DNA from: DASRIA01 sp963768885
GTDB lineage: Bacteria; Actinomycetota; Thermoleophilia; Solirubrobacterales; JBBDJG01
Assembly: GCA_963768885.1 (NCBI GenBank)
Contig: CAVYJN010000006.1
Coordinates: 248,001 to 312,000, forward strand
Direction: 5' to 3'
DNA length: 64,000 nt
Part shown: positions 1-7,027 of the stretch, piece by piece
How positions within the stretch are numbered: the first letter of the stretch is position 1
Layout: each line of letters starts with the position of its first letter
The notes under the pieces: model-generated
What the model saw: only the letters and a program-made list of their open reading frames with translations
Database searches by the model: none
Told to the model about the DNA's origin: nothing
Made by a program: the position numbers and the translations under genes

Positions 1-1
1 G

Positions 2-334
2 CGCGCCTCAGACCTCTCCGAGTACACCGGCGAGCTGCGCACCGAGGTGACGGTGCGCCTCACCGACCGGGAGGCAGGGATCTCCTCGACGTCGCTGGAC
101 TTCCCGTTCGGCTTCACCGTCCCCTGCACGCCCACGCCCGGATCGAGCGCCGAGGCATCAACCTGCGCGAGCCTCACGAGCGCCAACGCGCTCGTCCCCG
201 GCGCGATCACCGACGGCACGCGCGCGGTCTGGGCGCTCGACAAGCTGCGCGTCTACGACGGCGGTCCCGACGAGGACGCCGACACCGAGGGCGACAACTC
301 GCTGTTCGCGACGCAGGGCGTGTTCGTGCCGTGA
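2..334 (+). CDS. C-terminal end of a secreted protein (cut by left edge)
   Basis: The frame is open from the window edge to a TGA at 332-334, so only the last 110 residues are seen. They form a compact domain: a beta-rich start (SEYTGELRTEVTVRLTDR), a Cys pair spaced like VPC...STC, then LVPGAITDGTRAVWALDKL, an Asp-rich DGGPDEDADT stretch and the tail FATQGVFVP. The same domain, with the tail FATQGLFVP, closes the multicopper oxidase on the minus strand near 57.5 kb, so it is probably a reusable C-terminal module of exported proteins. The stop overlaps the GTG start of the TolB-like gene by four bases, suggesting translational coupling. Function is unknown; the missing N-terminus would decide it. 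Confidence 0.75.
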   Translation, partial: RASDLSEYTGELRTEVTVRLTDREAGISSTSLDFPFGFTVPCTPTPGSSAEASTCASLTSANALVPGAITDGTRAVWALDKLRVYDGGPDEDADTEGDNSLFATQGVFVP

Positions 335-1614
335 GGCGTGCGCTGATCGGCGTCATCGCGGCGCTCGCCCTGCTCGCGACCTCCGAAGCGGCGCTCGCGG
401 TCTACCCGGGTCACAACGGGAGGATCGCGTTCGTGAGCAATCGGGACACCCTCGGCACGGCGAACCTCGAGATCTACACCATGAACCCGGACGGCACGGA
501 CGTCCGCCGCGTCACGTTCGACCCAAGCCCGGACGAAGAGCCCGCGTGGTCGCCGGACGGCTCCCATATCGCATTCTCCGGAGTGCGCGACGGCCAGTAC
601 GGGGTCTACGTCATGGACGCGGACGGAAACAACACGCGACGCCTCTCCGAGGGACGTCTCTTCAACCCGACCGGCGCGCCGTCCTGGTCGCCGGACGGCA
701 CTCAGGTCGTCTTCCAGGGAAACACGGGTGTCACCGCGAACGATCTCTACGTCGTCAACGCCGACGGCGCGGGCCAGCGGAAGCTCACCGACACGCCCGA
801 CGTGCGCGAGTTCACGCCGGCCTGGTCACCGGACGGGTCCAGGATCGCCTTCAGCCAGCTCGTGCCGCCGTGCACGACGGTGGTGTGCAACTTCGAGATC
901 TTCACGATCGACCTCGACGGCTCCGGCAAGACCCGGCTGACGCACGACTCCGACCAGGACACCCACCCGGACTGGTCTCCCGACGGCACGAAGGTTGCGT
1001 ACGGCACCCTCGACGGCGTCACCGAGGTGCGCGTCGTGAGCGCGTCAGGAACGGACGACGTCGGCTTTTCGCCGCCCGCGCTCGGCTACACGCCCGCCTG
1101 GTCGCCGGACGGCGGGCAGATCGCCTGGTCCGGGTTCGGCCAGGGCAACGAGATCAATGTGATGAACGCCGACGGCTCGCAGCAGCGCAACGTCAGCAAC
1201 TCCGCGGCGTTCGACGTGCAGCCGGACTGGCAGCCGGTCAACCGGCCGCCGGACTGCACCGGGGTGAGCGCCTCGCCCGCGGAGCTGCGTCCTCCGAACC
1301 ACAAGCTCGTGCCGATCCGGCTCTCGGGCGCCTCCGACCCTGACGGCGACCTCGTCACATTCGAGGTCACTGCGGTGACGCAGGACGAACCGGTCGCCGG
1401 CCCGCCGGATGCGGAGCGCTCGACGGCGCCCGGCGGGCTGCTGCTGAGAGCCGAGCGCGACGGCTCGGGCGATGGCCGCGTCTACCGCGTGGCGTTCGTG
1501 GCCCGCGACGGATTCGGCGGCGCCTGCACCGGCACGACGACCGTCGGCGTCCGCAAGGGGAGCGCAGCCCCGGTCGACTCGGCGCCGCCGTCGTACGACT
1601 CGCTCGGGTCCTGA
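331..1614 (+). CDS. TolB-like WD40/PD40 beta-propeller exported protein
   Basis: A 427-residue protein with a Sec-type signal peptide (about residues 1-23, ending near AALA) followed by a TolB-type propeller. WSPDG blade signatures occur at about residues 73, 119, 165, 215 and 257, each preceded by N/D-A/P-DG turns. From about residue 305 there is a separate beta domain (CTGVSASPAELRPPNHKLVP, DPDGD) of the kind found after such propellers in secreted actinobacterial proteins. PD40 propellers generally bind proteins or peptides; no enzyme motif is visible. The GTG start overlaps the preceding stop by four bases. This is not the TolB of the Tol-Pal system: no tol or pal genes are nearby. Confidence 0.85.
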   Translation: MRRALIGVIAALALLATSEAALAVYPGHNGRIAFVSNRDTLGTANLEIYTMNPDGTDVRRVTFDPSPDEEPAWSPDGSHIAFSGVRDGQYGVYVMDADGNNTRRLSEGRLFNPTGAPSWSPDGTQVVFQGNTGVTANDLYVVNADGAGQRKLTDTPDVREFTPAWSPDGSRIAFSQLVPPCTTVVCNFEIFTIDLDGSGKTRLTHDSDQDTHPDWSPDGTKVAYGTLDGVTEVRVVSASGTDDVGFSPPALGYTPAWSPDGGQIAWSGFGQGNEINVMNADGSQQRNVSNSAAFDVQPDWQPVNRPPDCTGVSASPAELRPPNHKLVPIRLSGASDPDGDLVTFEVTAVTQDEPVAGPPDAERSTAPGGLLLRAERDGSGDGRVYRVAFVARDGFGGACTGTTTVGVRKGSAAPVDSAPPSYDSLGS

Positions 1615-1623
1615 GCGGATCAA

Positions 1624-1629
1624 TATCCT
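1624..1629 (+). promoter_or_regulatory. -10-like hexamer of the CopD-like gene
   Basis: TATCCT ends seven bases before the ATG at 1637. This spacing would place transcription start at or next to the start codon. No convincing -35 box is visible. Confidence 0.45.
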
Positions 1630-1636
1630 CGCCGCG

Positions 1637-2143
1637 ATGCTCGCGACCTCCGACACCGCGATCCGCTCGCTGCACCTGATCGGCGCGGCCGTGTGGGTGG
1701 GCGGGATGGTGATGCTCGCGCTCGCGGTGGGCGCCGCACGCCGTACCGTGGCCGAGAGCGAGCGCGTGGCGCTGTTCCGCGCGCTCGGCCGGCGCTTCGC
1801 GATCGCCGGCGGGATCGCGATGGTCGTGCTGATCGCGACCGGCACGGACATGGCGAGCGACCGCCTGCCGTCTTGGAGCGCGCTCACCGACACCGACTAC
1901 GGAGAGCACCTGCTCCAGAAGCTGGGGGTCGTCGCGTTCGTGATCGCGCTCACGCTCTTCCACAGCCTCGTCCAGGGGCCGGCGCTCTCACGCCTGCGCG
2001 AGCGGGCCGCGGCGGATCCCGAGGACGAGGCGCTGCGGCGCGAGATCAGGCGAAAGTCCGCCCGCTCCGGGATCGTCTCGGCGATCAATCTGGTCGCGAC
2101 CCTCGCGATCCTGGTGCTGGCAGCCCGGCTCGTGACGGGCTAG
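1637..2143 (+). CDS. CopD-like small integral membrane protein
   Basis: A 168-residue protein with four predicted membrane helices. The first contains LHLIGAAVWVGGMVMLAL, the His/Trp-containing signature seen in CopD/DUF4149-type membrane proteins. Helix two ends in ATGTDMAS, helix three carries FHSLVQGP, and the last is ILVLAARLV. The ATG at 1637 was chosen because it sits seven bases after a -10-like TATCCT and upstream residues in this frame do not look like protein. Family members are linked to copper or haem-copper physiology, but neither a metal site nor a copper operon is evident here, so the role is unproven. Confidence 0.6.
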   Translation: MLATSDTAIRSLHLIGAAVWVGGMVMLALAVGAARRTVAESERVALFRALGRRFAIAGGIAMVVLIATGTDMASDRLPSWSALTDTDYGEHLLQKLGVVAFVIALTLFHSLVQGPALSRLRERAAADPEDEALRREIRRKSARSGIVSAINLVATLAILVLAARLVTG

Positions 2144-2161
2144 ACCCCATCGACCCATCGC

Positions 2162-2167
2162 TACACT
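2162..2167 (+). promoter_or_regulatory. -10-like hexamer of rpmE
   Basis: TACACT ends nine bases before the rpmE ATG, predicting a leaderless or nearly leaderless mRNA. No clear -35 box. Confidence 0.45.
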
Positions 2168-2176
2168 GGGACGACG

Positions 2177-2389
2177 ATGAAGACCGACATCCATCCCGAG
2201 TACGTCGAGGCTCACGTGCGCTGCACGTGCGGCAACGAGTTCACCACCCGCTCCACCAAGTCGGAGCTGCACGTCGAGATCTGCTCGGAGTGCCATCCCT
2301 TCTACACCGGGAAGCAGAAGCTGGTCGACACGGGTGGCCGCGTGGAGCGCTTCCAGCGCCGGGCGGCCAAGCGCAAGGGCTCGGGCTAG
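2177..2389 (+). CDS. rpmE: 50S ribosomal protein L31 (zinc-binding form)
   Basis: The 70-residue product begins MKTDIHPEY, the classic L31 start. It retains the zinc ligands: Cys16 and Cys18 in RCTCGNEF, and Cys36 and Cys39 in ICSECHPFYTGKQK. It is therefore the Zn-containing (C+) type rather than the zinc-starvation paralogue. It ends in a basic RRAAKRKGSG tail for rRNA contact. The order rpmE, DUF1385 protein, prfA, prmC is conserved in many Gram-positive and actinobacterial genomes, which supports the call. The product belongs to the central protuberance of the large subunit and bridges the subunits. Confidence 0.97.
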   Translation: MKTDIHPEYVEAHVRCTCGNEFTTRSTKSELHVEICSECHPFYTGKQKLVDTGGRVERFQRRAAKRKGSG

Positions 2390-2451
2390 GTTCAGCACCC
2401 ACCTCCCGGAGCCGATTACCATGGGTGCACCGGGAGGGATCCCGGCTCCTC

Positions 2452-3621
2452 ATGAGCGCTGAACCGACCAACAAGCCGACGGCCTCCAACGGAGTCCCAG
2501 ACACCGGTTCCGAAGTCAGGCTCGCAGACGGCCGCCTGATGGCCGTCCGCGACGCCCCCGTCGGCGGCCAGGCGGTGCTCGAGGGCGTGATGATGCGCGG
2601 CGTGTCCACTTGGGCGGTTGCCGTGCGAGCCCCGGTCGTGGAGACCTCCCCGAACGGCGCCCCGAACGGGGACCACCCGCACCACCACCTTGCCGAGGAG
2701 GCCGAGATCGCCGTGGAGGCCGCCGCCGCGACGCTCACGGGGACCGGCCCCGCCGCCGGCAACGGCGCCGTGCACGCGGCCGCCGGCCACGAGGACCTCG
2801 GGCCGATCGAGGTGCACACGGAGTCCTTCGAGTCCGCGATGAAGCGCCGGCGGCTGTGGCGGCTGCCCGTGGTCCGCGGCGTCGTCGCGCTGTACGAGTC
2901 GCTCAAGATCGGGATGAAGGCCCTCGGCATCTCGGCCAACGCCCAGCTCGAAGAGCCCGACGAGGAGATCTCGGGCAAGACCTGGGGCTTCACCATCTTC
3001 CTGTCGCTCGCCTTCGCGATCGGCCTGTTCTTCGTGCTGCCCGTCACCGTCGCCAACTTCTGGAAGGACGAGCTCGGCAGCTCGGTCACGTTCGTGGTGG
3101 TCGAGAAGCTGATCCGGATCGCGATCTTCCTCGGGTACCTCTGGGCGATCTCCCACATCAAGGACCTGCGCCGTGTCTTCGAGTACCACGGCGCCGAGCA
3201 CAAGGTGATCTCGTGTTACGAGGCGGATGAGCCTCTCACTCCCGAGAACGCGCAGAAGTTCTCGCGCCTGCACGTGCGCTGCGGGACCAGCTTCCTGTTG
3301 ATCGTGATGATCATCGCCGTGTTCGTGTTCGCGCCGATCGGCCGCCCGGCGCTGTACTGGCTGATCCTGTCGCGCATCGTCGGCATCGCGCTGGTCGCGG
3401 GCCTCGCATACGAGGTGATCCGCTGGGCGGGCCGCAACCGCCGCAAGGCTTGGGTGCGGACGCTGATGTGGCCGGGCCTGCAGCTTCAGAAGCTCACCAC
3501 CCGCGAGCCCTCGCTCGATCAGCTCGCGGTCTCGGTCGCCGCGCTCCAGGCCGTGCTCGCGGTCGAGGACCCGGCAAAGTCGAGCGAGGAGGACCGCCTC
3601 GGCATGGAAGTCGTGGCCTAG
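2452..3621 (+). CDS. DUF1385 family membrane protein
   Basis: A 389-residue protein. It opens with a low-complexity Ala/Pro/His-rich segment, but already at about residues 37-50 it has the family hallmark VGGQAVLEGVMMRG. After about residue 140 come PVVRGVVALYESLKIGMKAL and several membrane helices (TIFLSLAFAIGLFFVLPV, EKLIRIAIFLGYLWAI, LLIVMIIAVFVFAPIG). The conserved soluble motif FEYHGAEHKVISCYE, then CGTSF, follows. DUF1385 proteins are almost always encoded between rpmE and prfA, as here. No biochemical function is established; the His/Cys-rich conserved core hints at an intramembrane enzyme or metal site. A GGGAGG-like ribosome site lies upstream of the chosen ATG. Confidence 0.9.
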   Translation: MSAEPTNKPTASNGVPDTGSEVRLADGRLMAVRDAPVGGQAVLEGVMMRGVSTWAVAVRAPVVETSPNGAPNGDHPHHHLAEEAEIAVEAAAATLTGTGPAAGNGAVHAAAGHEDLGPIEVHTESFESAMKRRRLWRLPVVRGVVALYESLKIGMKALGISANAQLEEPDEEISGKTWGFTIFLSLAFAIGLFFVLPVTVANFWKDELGSSVTFVVVEKLIRIAIFLGYLWAISHIKDLRRVFEYHGAEHKVISCYEADEPLTPENAQKFSRLHVRCGTSFLLIVMIIAVFVFAPIGRPALYWLILSRIVGIALVAGLAYEVIRWAGRNRRKAWVRTLMWPGLQLQKLTTREPSLDQLAVSVAALQAVLAVEDPAKSSEEDRLGMEVVA

Positions 3622-3638
3622 CTCCCTTAGGCACGACC

Positions 3639-4715
3639 ATGGCAGCAGCGCCGACAGTCATCGAGCGGCTCGTCGAACAGATCGAGGAGCGCTACCGCGG
3701 GCTCGAGCAGCAGCTCGCCGACCCGGACGTGATGTCGGATCGCAATCGTTACGCCGACGTCGCTCGCAGCCACCGCGAGCTCGGCGAGGCACACGAGCTG
3801 GTGAAGCGCTACCGGGTCGCGGAGAGCAACGCCGCCGGCGCCGAGGAGCTCGTCGCCGAGGGAGAGAAGGAGTTCCAGGAGGAGCTCGTGAGCGCGCGCG
3901 CCGAGATGGAGGAGCTCGCGGAGAAGCTGCGGCTCGCGATGGTCGAGCGCGACCCCAACGACGCCAAGAACGTGATCGTCGAGATCCGCGCGGGGGCGGG
4001 AGGGGACGAGGCGGCGCTGTTCGCGGCCGACCTCTACCGGATGCTCACGAGGTACGCGGAACGCCGCGGCTTCAAGACGGAGCTGCTCGGCCACAGCGAC
4101 TCCCCGGGGGGCGGCCTCAAGGAGGTCACGTTCGCCGTCAAGGGGGACGGCGCGTACAGCGTCTTCAAGTACGAGGCGGGCGTGCACCGCGTGCAGCGCG
4201 TGCCGCAGACCGAATCGCAGGGGCGCATCCACACGTCGACGGCGACCGTCGCGGTGCTGCCCGAGGCCGAGGAGGTCGAGGTCGCGATCGACGCAAACGA
4301 CCTGCAGATCGACGTCTACCGCTCCTCGGGCCCGGGCGGGCAGTCGGTGAACACGACGGACTCCGCGGTGCGCATCACGCACAAGCCGACCGGCCTGGTG
4401 GTCTCGATGCAGGACGAGAAGTCGCAGCTCCAGAACCGCGAGCGCGCACTCCGGGTGCTGCGGGCGAGGCTCTACGAGCACGCGCTGCGCGAGCAGCAGG
4501 AGGGGCTGGCGGCGGATCGCAAGGCCCAGGTCGGAACCGGTGAGCGCTCCGAGAAGGTGCGGACCTACAACTTCCCCCAGGGGCGGGTAACCGACCACCG
4601 CGTCAAGCACACGGCCCACAACCTCGAGGCGGTGCTCGAGGGCGAGCTCTCGGAGTTCACCGACGCGCTCTCGGCCGACGAGCGCCGCCGCAAGCTAGAG
4701 GCCCAGGCGGCGTAA
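3639..4715 (+). CDS. prfA: Peptide chain release factor 1
   Basis: A 358-residue class I release factor that recognises UAA/UAG and triggers peptidyl-tRNA hydrolysis. The catalytic GGQ is at residues 233-235 within SSGPGGQSVNTTDSAVRITH. The codon-reading loop is VPQTESQGRIHTS, so the tripeptide is P189-Q-T191, where many RF1s have PAT; the key Pro and Thr are kept. The N-terminal coiled coil spans about 1-100, and RAGAGGDEAALF marks the start of domain 2. The ATG at 3639 gives the expected family length; upstream residues in frame belong to the DUF1385 gene read out of frame. prmC, which methylates this GGQ glutamine, starts 16 bases after the stop. Confidence 0.97.
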   Translation: MAAAPTVIERLVEQIEERYRGLEQQLADPDVMSDRNRYADVARSHRELGEAHELVKRYRVAESNAAGAEELVAEGEKEFQEELVSARAEMEELAEKLRLAMVERDPNDAKNVIVEIRAGAGGDEAALFAADLYRMLTRYAERRGFKTELLGHSDSPGGGLKEVTFAVKGDGAYSVFKYEAGVHRVQRVPQTESQGRIHTSTATVAVLPEAEEVEVAIDANDLQIDVYRSSGPGGQSVNTTDSAVRITHKPTGLVVSMQDEKSQLQNRERALRVLRARLYEHALREQQEGLAADRKAQVGTGERSEKVRTYNFPQGRVTDHRVKHTAHNLEAVLEGELSEFTDALSADERRRKLEAQAA

Positions 4716-4731
4716 GGCGCCGCGGAGCGAC

Positions 4732-5556
4732 TTGACCGGGGCGACCTCACCGCTGCGCGATGCGCTGGCCGAGGCGGCCGAGACCCTCGAGGGGGCCGGC
4801 GTCGACACGCCGAAGCTGGACGCAGAGGTGCTGCTCGCCGCGGTGGTCGGCCTCGACCGGGCGGCGTTGCACGCCGACCCGCGGCGTGGGCTCGACATGG
4901 ATGAGGCGCTCTCCTTCGACGACATGATGCGCCGCCGGGTCCGCCGCGAGCCCGTCGCCTACATCCTCGGGCGCGCGCACTTCCGCCAGCTCGAGCTGGT
5001 CGTGGACCATCGCGTGCTCGTCCCGCGCCCCGAGACGGAGCTGCTCGTCGACCTTGCCGAGAACGGGCAGCGCGTGCTCGACGTCGGCACCGGCAGCGGC
5101 GCGATCGCGCTCGCGATCGCGCACGAGCGCCAGGGCGTGCGCGTCACCGGGATCGACAACTCACCTGACGCGATCGACGTCGCGCGCATCAACGCCGAGC
5201 GCAACGGGCTCGAGGTCGAGTTCATGATCGCGGACCTGATCGTCGGGGGCCCCTACGACCTGATCGTCTCGAATCCGCCCTACGTGCGGGAGTCCGAGTA
5301 CCCGGGCCTCGCGCCCGAGATCACGCTCTACGAGCCGCGCGACGCGCTGCTCGGCGGGCCGGACGGCCTCGACGTGATCCGCGACCTCGTGCCCGCCGCG
5401 GCCGACGCGCTCGTGCGCGGCGGGATGCTGGCGGTCGAGGTCGGTCAGGGCCAGTCCCGGGCGGTCGAGGCGCTGTTCGAGAAGGCCGGCCTGCGCGCGG
5501 TCGAGACCGACCGCGACCTTGCGGGGATACCGCGGGTGGTGAAGGGACGCCGGTAG
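4732..5556 (+). CDS. prmC: Release factor glutamine methyltransferase
   Basis: A 274-residue SAM-dependent N5-glutamine methyltransferase that modifies the GGQ of RF1 and RF2. The N-terminal helical domain (about 1-90) is followed by PVAYILGRAHFRQLELVV and LVPRPETELLVD. The SAM-binding glycine loop is LDVGTGSGAIALAIA (about 116-130). The substrate-binding NPPY motif is at 181-184 in VSNPPYVRESEYP. The frame begins with TTG at 4732, 16 bases after prfA, as expected for a co-transcribed partner. Family length and motif order are complete. Confidence 0.95.
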   Translation: MTGATSPLRDALAEAAETLEGAGVDTPKLDAEVLLAAVVGLDRAALHADPRRGLDMDEALSFDDMMRRRVRREPVAYILGRAHFRQLELVVDHRVLVPRPETELLVDLAENGQRVLDVGTGSGAIALAIAHERQGVRVTGIDNSPDAIDVARINAERNGLEVEFMIADLIVGGPYDLIVSNPPYVRESEYPGLAPEITLYEPRDALLGGPDGLDVIRDLVPAAADALVRGGMLAVEVGQGQSRAVEALFEKAGLRAVETDRDLAGIPRVVKGRR

Positions 5557-6092
5557 ACGCCGAGGCTTTCGAGCGCTGCATCCGCGCGGGCGGCGTCGCG
5601 GTCTTCCCGACCGACACGCTCTACGGGATCGGCTGTCGATCCGGACGACAGAGGATGCGGTCGCGCGCGTCTACGAGTTGAAGGGGCGGCCCGCGGACAA
5701 GCCGTCGGCGGTCATGTACTTCTCGCTCGATTCGCTTCCGCCCGTCGGGCCGCGGACGCGCCGCGCGCTGGAGCGACTGCTGCCCGGCCCGGTGCTGGTC
5801 GGTGCTTCCCGGTGGCGTGGGGGTGAGGGTGCCCGACATGCCCGCGTTCGCCGGCGTGCGTGTCGCGGTGCTGCAGACCAGCGCCAACCTGAGCGGCGGC
5901 CCGGACCCGCGGCGGCTCTCCGACGTGCCCGATTCGATCCGCGAGGGCGCCGACCTCGTGCTCGACGGCGGCGAGCTGCCCGGCACGCCGTCGACGGTCG
6001 TGGACCTCAGCCGCTACGAGAGCGAGGGCGTCTGGCGCGTGTTGCGCGAGGGCGCCGTGCCGATCTCGACGCTTCAGACACTCTTGAGCTGA
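5553..6092 (+). CDS. tsaC: Threonylcarbamoyl-AMP synthase (TsaC/Sua5), frame-disrupted
   Basis: The product would make threonylcarbamoyl-AMP for the t6A37 modification of ANN-decoding tRNAs. The family sequence is spread over three frames. AGGVAVFPTDTLYGIGC is read from about 5590. ARVYELKGRPADKPSAVMYF is read one frame on. VRVPDMPAFAGVRVAVLQ and TSANLSGGPDPRRLSDVPDS then run to the TAG... end in a third frame. Removing a C at 5637, an A at 5650 and a G at 5801 rejoins them into one protein of about 178 residues. No ATG, GTG or TTG is in frame at the 5' end, so the start is unresolved and may hide another error. t6A synthesis is normally essential, so these are more likely sequence errors than real decay. 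Confidence 0.8.
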
Positions 6093-6110
6093 GCCACTAT
6101 CCGTACCGGC

Positions 6111-6746
6111 CTAGGTGCGGGCCTGTCGAACTGCCACGTCGAGCGCCGGCTTTCGCACGGGAGGGATCCGGCGGCGCATCCGCCAGGTCGCGCCGGCGAA
6201 CGCGTGGTTCGCGACGGTCGCGAAGCCCCGCTCGTCCTCCCGCAGGGCGAGGAGCAGGTGTGCGATCCGGTCGCCGGCCGGCAGGTCACCGTCGGCGACG
6301 CGCACGCAGAACGCGTGCACCTTGCGGCCGCCGGGCCGAACGAGCAGCGCGCCGGCCTCTGCGAGCAGCCAGACGCCGAGGCCGCCGCGCTCCAGCGCCA
6401 GGCCCGTGCGCGCCTGAAGCTCGCGCGCGTCGTGGTCGAGCAGGTCTCCGAGCAGTCCCTGGGCGGCGCGCTCCGCGCGCCCGTCGCGCCGCCGTCCGGC
6501 ACGCACGACGCCGGCGCCGCGGTTGGCGAACAGCTCCGGGATCACCCACGCGAGGAACAGGGCGACGAGCGAGGCCGGCAGGAGGATCGGGTCGAGCACC
6601 ACCATCACGACCGCGACGATCAGCAGCGGCGTCACGTACAGGCCGATGTACGCGGCCGACACGCGCTCGCGCAGACGCAGCGACCGCTCGTCGACGTACC
6701 GCCGCCAGGCGACGGCCTCGAGCTCCGGTAGTGCGTTAGCCGCCAA
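6111..6746 (-). CDS. Two-helix membrane protein of unknown function
   Basis: A 211-residue protein with a short charged N-terminus (ELEAVAWRRYVDERSLRLRE). Two adjacent membrane helices follow at about residues 35-75 (IGLYVTPLLIVAVVMVVL and LLPASLVALFLAWVIPELF). The long cytoplasmic part after them is rich in Arg and Ala with a globular core (ALERGGLGVWLLAEAGALLV, FCVRVADGDLPAGDRIAHLL). I recognise no domain. The TTG start overlaps the end of the upstream 74-residue gene by 11 bases, so the two are probably co-expressed. Because strand and codon use match real genes here and the membrane segments are clear, I regard it as genuine. An ATG start is not available nearby. Confidence 0.6.
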   Translation of the reverse strand: MAANALPELEAVAWRRYVDERSLRLRERVSAAYIGLYVTPLLIVAVVMVVLDPILLPASLVALFLAWVIPELFANRGAGVVRAGRRRDGRAERAAQGLLGDLLDHDARELQARTGLALERGGLGVWLLAEAGALLVRPGGRKVHAFCVRVADGDLPAGDRIAHLLLALREDERGFATVANHAFAGATWRMRRRIPPVRKPALDVAVRQART

Positions 6747-6960
6747 CGATCGGCCGGCGCAGCAGCACGTACTCGACGTCCGCCGGGAGCTGCTTCACCT
6801 GCTCGAAGGACTCGTCGTGCAGCTTCGCGACGCCCATGTACCCGCCGTCGAGCTGCTCCGCGAAGATCGCGGCGGCGCGCTCATAGGCGCCCGCATCGCC
6901 GTTGGCCCAGGACGCCAGCTCGGTGTGCCCCGAGCGATCCATTCTCAGCAGTCGCGACAT
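6736..6960 (-). CDS. 74-residue soluble protein of unknown function
   Basis: The start at 6960 is set by a strong GAGGAGG ribosome site six bases upstream; the frame extends further 5' but lacks support. The product begins MSRLLRMDRSGHTELASW, then an Ala-rich helix (AYERAAAIFAEQLDGGYMGV), and ends LPADVEYVLLRRPIVGG. It looks like a small alpha/beta fold in which a helix is followed by a strand with a conserved-looking RRPI-GG end. I do not recognise the family by name. It overlaps the next minus-strand gene, a membrane protein, suggesting a two-gene unit. A TAGACT-like -10 element lies some 40 bases upstream. Confidence 0.65.
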   Translation of the reverse strand: MSRLLRMDRSGHTELASWANGDAGAYERAAAIFAEQLDGGYMGVAKLHDESFEQVKQLPADVEYVLLRRPIVGG

Positions 6961-7027
6961 CGCGCCTCCTCGTTTGCGAACAGGGGGTGAGGGCAGTCTA
7001 CGCCCACCTGCGAAGCTTTCCCGCCGC

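Noticed and set aside
331..1614. TolB of the Tol-Pal envelope complex
   Set aside because: Only the generic PD40 propeller is shared; tolA, tolQ, tolR and pal are absent, and the organism appears to be a Gram-positive-type actinobacterium.
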